Positions 35,101 to 37,793 of a stretch of 37,793 nucleotides of DNA are shown here, piece after piece (positions within the stretch are counted from its first letter, which is position 1; each line of letters opens with the position of its first letter). The position numbers were made by a program, and so were the translations under genes. The stretch is taken from contig NZ_JAILPX010000089.1 of assembly GCF_024699275.1 (NCBI RefSeq), positions 1 through 37,793 of the forward strand, written 5' to 3'. This DNA comes from Selenomonas sp. GTDB taxonomy: Bacteria; Bacillota_C; Negativicutes; Selenomonadales; Selenomonadaceae. The notes under the pieces are model-generated. The model ran no database searches, was not told the origin of the DNA, and saw nothing but the letters and a program-made list of their open reading frames with translations.

Positions 35101-35207
35101 TCATCCACATTCATCCTGCCATAGTTCACGATGCCCATGAGAATCAAAGCGGCCAGGACCACCGTGGCAAACACCGGCCGCTTGATGCTGATTTCCGGTA
35201 AACTCAT
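32172..35207 (-). CDS. RND efflux transporter (AcrB/HAE1 type)
   Basis: A 1011-residue inner-membrane pump. The first helix (about 12-28) is followed by a large periplasmic loop, a helix bundle with the conserved VGLLIDDAIVVVEN (paired Asp for proton transfer), a second periplasmic loop and a second bundle ending near 1000. Length and duplicated layout match the family. It should form a trimer with the adaptor encoded just upstream and need an outer-membrane channel of the TolC type, which is not in the window. The ATG is directly adjacent to the adaptor stop. The substrate is unknown; drugs, bile acids or fatty acids are typical for the family. Confidence 0.95.
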   Translation of the reverse strand: MSLPEISIKRPVFATVVLAALILMGIVNYGRMNVDEMPDTSFPYVSVSIPYEGAQPDQVETQVTRKVEEAVGEARGVKHIESISREGESEVNVEFNFGVDPTAAAQEVRDKVSAIRGELPDSVKEPVISRFDMNAQPVVSVAITSDSVSMREMSIFVKDVLKPRLQKISGVGQLSISGTLEREIQLQLDQEKLNTFGLSVAEVGAQLKEVNQDVPAGKLENRDSQLMVRTAGNFRKVQQFDEVVVANRSNMPIYFWQVGTVHDTVKESTSSARFDGKPAIAISIGKQSGGNAVKVATAVKQELAQLQAELPVGMEMQLVKDDAQRVAESIHEVWFDLIVGSLFAVLIVFWFLGDWRSTVISALAIPASIASTFLFMKLAGFSINSMSLLGLSLSVGLLIDDAIVVVENIIRHRNMGKDAKQAAKDGTKEIALAVMATTFTVAAVFLPVGFMSGIDGQMFKEFGLSIAFAVLVSLFVSFTLTPMMAALYLPVGKPSMPSCLQKAWQKWQRGFSVLTDWYGKTLRILLYGYRCRVLGGALALFLLSLTLLPLLGSTFMPTTDQAQFTVKVQAPANSTVEFMDKQSAELTAVLQKVPEVRHVYATTAKREHNIFVQLAPKKERQRSQQKIIGEVRQCFNALPGIRADFLQGEDKPIAISITGPSLAELTKLSEQVWRELEQVPGVTDIASTYHGGLPNLNLQVKEERASDLAISSQSIGTTMQTLLSGAKVGNFGDGDERIDIRMKLSAEGRTRADMLRQVYVPSSRQAEGHPMLVPLSQVASWQYTTSASDIRRYDRQREIRLTANVEGTSMGEANEAFFARLENMQVPVNYKVGQAGASNDMDDSFGNMAMALAMAVAFIFMILAAQFESYSEPFAIMFSLPLAMIGALAGLFLAGSEISLVSLIGIMMLMGLVTKNAILLIDFAKRRIREGVPCKEALVEAGCIRLRPILMTSTAMIFGMVPIALGIGPGAEARAPMAHAIIGGVLTSTVLTLVIIPMIYDLLHQYKNKSV

Positions 35208-36302
35208 TTATTCCTCTCCTGTCTGTACCAAATCGCCATCCTTGAGCTTATCCAGATTATCCAGCAGGACAATCATGCCCTCCGTAGCCCCCTGGGTGAT
35301 TTCCACATAATCCCCAAGAATATCGCCTGCTTCCACCCGGATTCTTCGAGCCTTGCCCTCTTCCAGCGTGAATAGATACTGCAGGCCCTTCTGTCCCAGC
35401 AAAGCCTGCTGGGGTACGGCCAATACCTGCTTGGGCTGCCCCAGATTCAGCTGTACCTGCACAAACATCCCCGGCCGGAGCAGGAAATCGGGATTATCCA
35501 CCTTTATCTTCACCCGGAACATGCGGCTTTCCTTGCCAGCCACAGGACTGATTACGTGAACATTTCCCACAAATTTCTCATCCGGATAGGTGTCCAACGC
35601 GATTTCCACCCGGTCGCCCATTTTAAGAAAGGCCATATCCCGTTGTTCCACATTGATGACCACATGCACGCTATCCAGCTGTTCAACGGTCATGAGCTGA
35701 CTGCCCGCCGAAACATTTTGCCCATTGGTTAAATTCTTATGGGCAATCACCCCCTTTGCAGGGCTGACCACGGTGGCTTCGGCCACCTGTTTCTGGGCAC
35801 TGGCCATACTTGCCCGGGCAGAATCGTATTCCGCCTGACTGGCCAGCATCTTAGTACGGGCCATTTCCAACTGCTGCTGCGAATAGGCCCCTTGGGAAAA
35901 CAGCGTCTTGCTGCGCTGAAACTCATCCCGGTTGTTGTCGTACTTCGCCTTCGTCTGGTTGACATTATTCTGCGCCACCCGCAGGGAATTGCGCAATTCC
36001 ACATCATCCAGGACAAAGAGGGGCTGTCCCTTTTCCACCTGCTGGCCATCCTCCACCAGCACATTGGTTACCTGACCGGAAAAACGGCTGCTGATAATGG
36101 ATGAGGTCAAGCCCTCCACCGTACCGGATAGCGGCATGACTGCCGGCTTTTCCATGGATTTCACCACCGCTGTGGAAACCGCCACCGCCTGAAGCTGTTG
36201 TTCTTCCTGGGGATTTTCTGCCTCCACCCAGCGCCAGCCCATAACGCCGATGATGAGCGCCAGCAGCCCCAGCATGATTCTCCGTGTATGTTTCTTTTCC
36301 AT
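35208..36302 (-). CDS. RND periplasmic adaptor (membrane fusion protein)
   Basis: A 364-residue adaptor: N-terminal membrane anchor (about 9-25), the lipoyl half-motif Val-Glu-Asp-Gly-Gln-Gln-Val-Glu-Lys-Gly-Gln-Pro-Leu, a coiled-coil hairpin of about 60 residues (VAQNNVNQTKAKYDN to about 175), the returning half-motif, then beta-barrel and membrane-proximal domains. It links the RND pump to an outer-membrane channel. AAAGGAG precedes the ATG. Its promoter region carries a TetR-type operator. Confidence 0.93.
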   Translation of the reverse strand: MEKKHTRRIMLGLLALIIGVMGWRWVEAENPQEEQQLQAVAVSTAVVKSMEKPAVMPLSGTVEGLTSSIISSRFSGQVTNVLVEDGQQVEKGQPLFVLDDVELRNSLRVAQNNVNQTKAKYDNNRDEFQRSKTLFSQGAYSQQQLEMARTKMLASQAEYDSARASMASAQKQVAEATVVSPAKGVIAHKNLTNGQNVSAGSQLMTVEQLDSVHVVINVEQRDMAFLKMGDRVEIALDTYPDEKFVGNVHVISPVAGKESRMFRVKIKVDNPDFLLRPGMFVQVQLNLGQPKQVLAVPQQALLGQKGLQYLFTLEEGKARRIRVEAGDILGDYVEITQGATEGMIVLLDNLDKLKDGDLVQTGEE

Positions 36303-36317
36303 CGTTTTCTCCTTTAG

Positions 36318-36333
36318 TGACTCGGGTCAGTAA
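36318..36333 (-). promoter_or_regulatory. TetR operator in the RND operon leader
   Basis: TGACTCGGGTCAGTAA on the + strand, with TGAC/GTCA as inverted half-sites. On the - strand a TATAGA-like -10 lies just upstream, so binding would block the adaptor and pump promoter. It matches the site upstream of tetR in 14 of 16 bases. Confidence 0.75.
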
Positions 36334-36356
36334 TCTATACAAAAGAAAATACGGCC

Positions 36357-36974
36357 TTAAACCGTATCTTCAAAATAGGCCAAACTGCCCGCCGGCATCC
36401 CCAGAAGCTTCTCAATGAGCCCTGCAGCCATTGCCTCGCGAATGTCTATGCTGGCGTCTTCAATAGCCGCCTGCTGCTCCATGGGCCAGGCGGCATCCAT
36501 AATGCCCCAGAAAAAGTCCAGACATTCCCTTTCGTGTTCTACCTGCATCGTCCCCTCCTGGTTCCCCTGGGTAAAAATCTGCAGCAGCAGGGGATTGAAG
36601 CTCTGCTCCAGAACCATCTGCCAGAGATTGCGGACAAGTTCCCACTGCCGCTCCTCCATCAGCTTATCCACCAAAGGTTCAATGATGGCTTCCTGAGCAG
36701 ACATATGCAAGAACAGCCGCAGTTTCTGAACAGCAGTTCGTCCCTTTGCCCGCTGCAAAAAATCCCCCTCGAACTCTTTGATCCATTGGCCTAAGATTGC
36801 CTTAAGCACATCCTCCTTGGCGGGGAAATAATAAAAGAAGGTTCCCTTGGCCACCCCCACAGCCTTGCAGATATCCTGAACCATGGTCTGCTCGTACCCC
36901 TTGCTGCAGAATAATTCCATGGCCCGATCCATAAATTCCTGCCGGCGCTCCGCCGGATTCTTGCGTACTCTCAC
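36357..36974 (-). CDS. TetR-family repressor of the RND pump
   Basis: A 205-residue regulator with a TetR_N domain (about 10-56: Phe-Met-Asp-Arg-Ala-Met-Glu-Leu-Phe, Val-Gln-Asp-Ile-Cys-Lys-Ala-Val-Gly-Val-Ala-Lys-Gly-Thr-Phe-Phe-Tyr-Tyr-Phe) and a helical ligand-binding C-terminal domain. The start is GTG 36974 with AGGAG nine bases upstream. Identical-type operators lie upstream of this gene and in the leader of the RND operon encoded downstream, so it should repress itself, the pump and the divergent acetyltransferase. The inducer is unknown. Confidence 0.92.
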   Translation of the reverse strand: MRVRKNPAERRQEFMDRAMELFCSKGYEQTMVQDICKAVGVAKGTFFYYFPAKEDVLKAILGQWIKEFEGDFLQRAKGRTAVQKLRLFLHMSAQEAIIEPLVDKLMEERQWELVRNLWQMVLEQSFNPLLLQIFTQGNQEGTMQVEHERECLDFFWGIMDAAWPMEQQAAIEDASIDIREAMAAGLIEKLLGMPAGSLAYFEDTV

Positions 36975-36990
36975 GATGATTATCTCCTTA

Positions 36991-37019
36991 TTGACTTAGG
37001 TCAGTAAATAGAGTATACT
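36991..37019 (+). promoter_or_regulatory. Promoter of the GNAT gene
   Basis: TTGACT (36991-36996), 17 bases, TATACT (37014-37019) on the + strand. The TetR operator overlaps the -35 and fills most of the spacer. Confidence 0.75.
36992..37007. promoter_or_regulatory. TetR operator between tetR and the GNAT gene
   Basis: TGACTTAGGTCAGTAA, with inverted TGAC/GTCA half-sites. It overlaps the -35 and spacer of the GNAT promoter and lies just after the expected start of the tetR transcript, so one bound repressor could shut both. Confidence 0.8.
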
Positions 37020-37040
37020 TCCCTCTGAAAGAAATGTCAA
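37012..37040 (-). promoter_or_regulatory. Promoter of tetR
   Basis: On the - strand, TTGACA (37035-37040), 17 bases, TATACT (37012-37017). Its -10 overlaps the -10 of the divergent GNAT promoter within the palindrome AGTATACT, so the two promoters cannot be occupied together. Confidence 0.85.
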
Positions 37041-37075
37041 CCAAAACATAAGGAAGAACGAACAGGAGAATAAAC

Positions 37076-37618
37076 ATGAACCGTATCACAGCGGAAGAAC
37101 TAAGCTTAGTGCGCCTGGAGGAAAAGGACCAGGAGCAATTCATTCGGGAAAATCAGCGGGCCTTCAACTATGGCGCCCTGGAAGAATTCGGCGTCCGCGA
37201 CCAAACCTTTGAAGAGGAAGAGGAAATCATCGCCCGGGAGACCATCCTGGATTCCATCCACCGGGGCATTGCCTATTGGATTGTCTACAACGGAAAACGG
37301 GTTGGCGGTGCCGTTATCACCGTCACCGCAGCCAAAGGTGATCTGGAACTGCTGTTCACCGCACCGGAGGTACACAGCCGGGGAATTGGCACCGCTGCCT
37401 GGTTCGCTCTGGAAAACCAGCATCCGGAAATCAAGGAATGGGAAACCTGCACCCCCTATTTTGAAACCCGCAACATCCACTTCTACGTGAATTGCTGCGG
37501 CTTTAAGATTGTGGAGTTTTTCAGCAAATACCATAAAGATCCGAAAGGCCGCCACGAATTTACCGCAGATAATGAACAGGATGCCATGTTGAATATTCCA
37601 CCGCATCAGCACCACTAA
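37076..37618 (+). CDS. GNAT-family N-acetyltransferase
   Basis: A 180-residue GNAT protein. The acetyl-CoA loop reads SRGIGTAAW (about 101-109), after the central strand LELLFTAPEV, and Tyr-Val-Asn-Cys-Cys-Gly-Phe-Lys-Ile is the typical final strand region. The N-terminal 60 residues are acidic. AGGAG lies seven bases before the ATG. It is divergent from tetR and under the same operator, so it may acetylate a substrate of the pump or another toxic compound. The actual acceptor is unknown. Confidence 0.85.
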   Translation: MNRITAEELSLVRLEEKDQEQFIRENQRAFNYGALEEFGVRDQTFEEEEEIIARETILDSIHRGIAYWIVYNGKRVGGAVITVTAAKGDLELLFTAPEVHSRGIGTAAWFALENQHPEIKEWETCTPYFETRNIHFYVNCCGFKIVEFFSKYHKDPKGRHEFTADNEQDAMLNIPPHQHH

Positions 37619-37626
37619 TCTACCGT

Positions 37627-37703
37627 TGAGCGCCACCTGTCCACACTTCAGTACCACAAGGGCAATTCACGAATGAGCGCCATCAATCCATATTTCAGCG
37701 CCA
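37627..37703. repeat. Repeated TGAGCGCCA motif, probable IS left end
   Basis: TGAGCGCCA occurs at 37627 and 37674, and TCAGCGCCA at 37695, just after the GNAT gene and before an IstA-like start. Multiple internal copies of the end sequence are typical of IS21-family termini. The exact outer border cannot be fixed without the right end. Confidence 0.6.
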
Positions 37704-37714
37704 CCTTGTGAAAT

Positions 37715-37763
37715 CTTCTGTAAAATAATATTAGGAGCAATAGTGCTCCGGATTTTACAGAAG
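37715..37763. repeat. Long inverted repeat before the transposase start
   Basis: CTTCTGTAAAA (37715-37725) and TTTTACAGAAG (37753-37763) are perfect complements, with a nested GGAGCA/TGCTCC (37734-37739, 37744-37749). The structure ends at the ribosome binding site GGGAGG, so an RNA made through the element from outside could hide that site. Confidence 0.8.
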
Positions 37764-37775
37764 GGAGGCCACATC

Positions 37776-37793
37776 ATGGCCAGAAAAATTCCA
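37776..37793 (+). CDS. istA: Start of a probable IS21-family transposase (IstA), cut by the window edge
   Basis: Only six codons (MARKIP) are visible, preceded by GGGAGG at seven bases. IS21-family IstA proteins often begin with a basic stretch followed by Ile-Pro-Met. Together with the repeated end motifs at 37627-37703 this suggests an IS21-like element entering from the right. The call rests mostly on context. Confidence 0.45.

Noticed and set aside
1..37793. CRISPR array, tRNA or rRNA genes
   Set aside because: No regularly spaced repeats of 20-40 bases and no tRNA or rRNA signature were seen on either strand.

Overview
The window looks like chromosome of a diderm Firmicute of the class Negativicutes, most likely near Selenomonas or Mitsuokella. 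It encodes an outer-membrane secretin and an RND efflux pump, which need an outer membrane. It also has strong AGGAGG-type ribosome binding sites, a SinR-like regulator and YvrJ, DUF1659 and DUF2922 small proteins, which are Firmicute hallmarks. The genus is an inference.

Layout. Positions 1-577 (+ strand) hold the tail of an unrecognised protein and a small peptide with a double-glycine leader, closed by a bidirectional terminator. Positions 599-11492 (- strand) are one long Tad/Flp pilus locus, transcribed as cpaB, cpaC secretin, two MinD/TadZ-like ATPases, tadB, flp pilin, tadE, tadA, tadC, tadG and an M23 peptidase. Upstream on the same strand (11753-18916) lies a signalling set: a frameshifted second copy of the CpaE-like ATPase, a double-receiver protein, a Cache histidine kinase and a related hybrid kinase with REC and HPt domains. 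These probably control the pilus.

Positions 19062-23481 are an accessory island. A SinR/ImmR-like repressor (+) faces an excisionase-like HTH gene (-) across a promoter region rich in CGCTT/AAGCG half-sites. The - strand genes then encode a DnaD-like winged helix, three unrecognised proteins, an Amidase_3 cell-wall amidase, DUF1659, DUF2922 and a holin-like YvrJ protein. Beyond the repressor is an array of five DnaA-box-like sites at 11-12 bp spacing. The set resembles a prophage or mobile-element control, replication and lysis module, but no integrase, portal or capsid gene is present.

Positions 23898-28109 hold two methyl-accepting chemotaxis proteins, each with its own terminator region. 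Positions 28435-28686 hold an orphan small RNA gene with a near-consensus promoter and an intrinsic terminator. Then come an exported C69 dipeptidase and a Tat-type FAD oxidoreductase (28834-32007). Next are an RND pump and adaptor (32172-36302) and a TetR regulator with matching operators on both sides of its gene, which also sit in the promoter of a divergent GNAT acetyltransferase. The right edge enters what looks like an IS21-family element.
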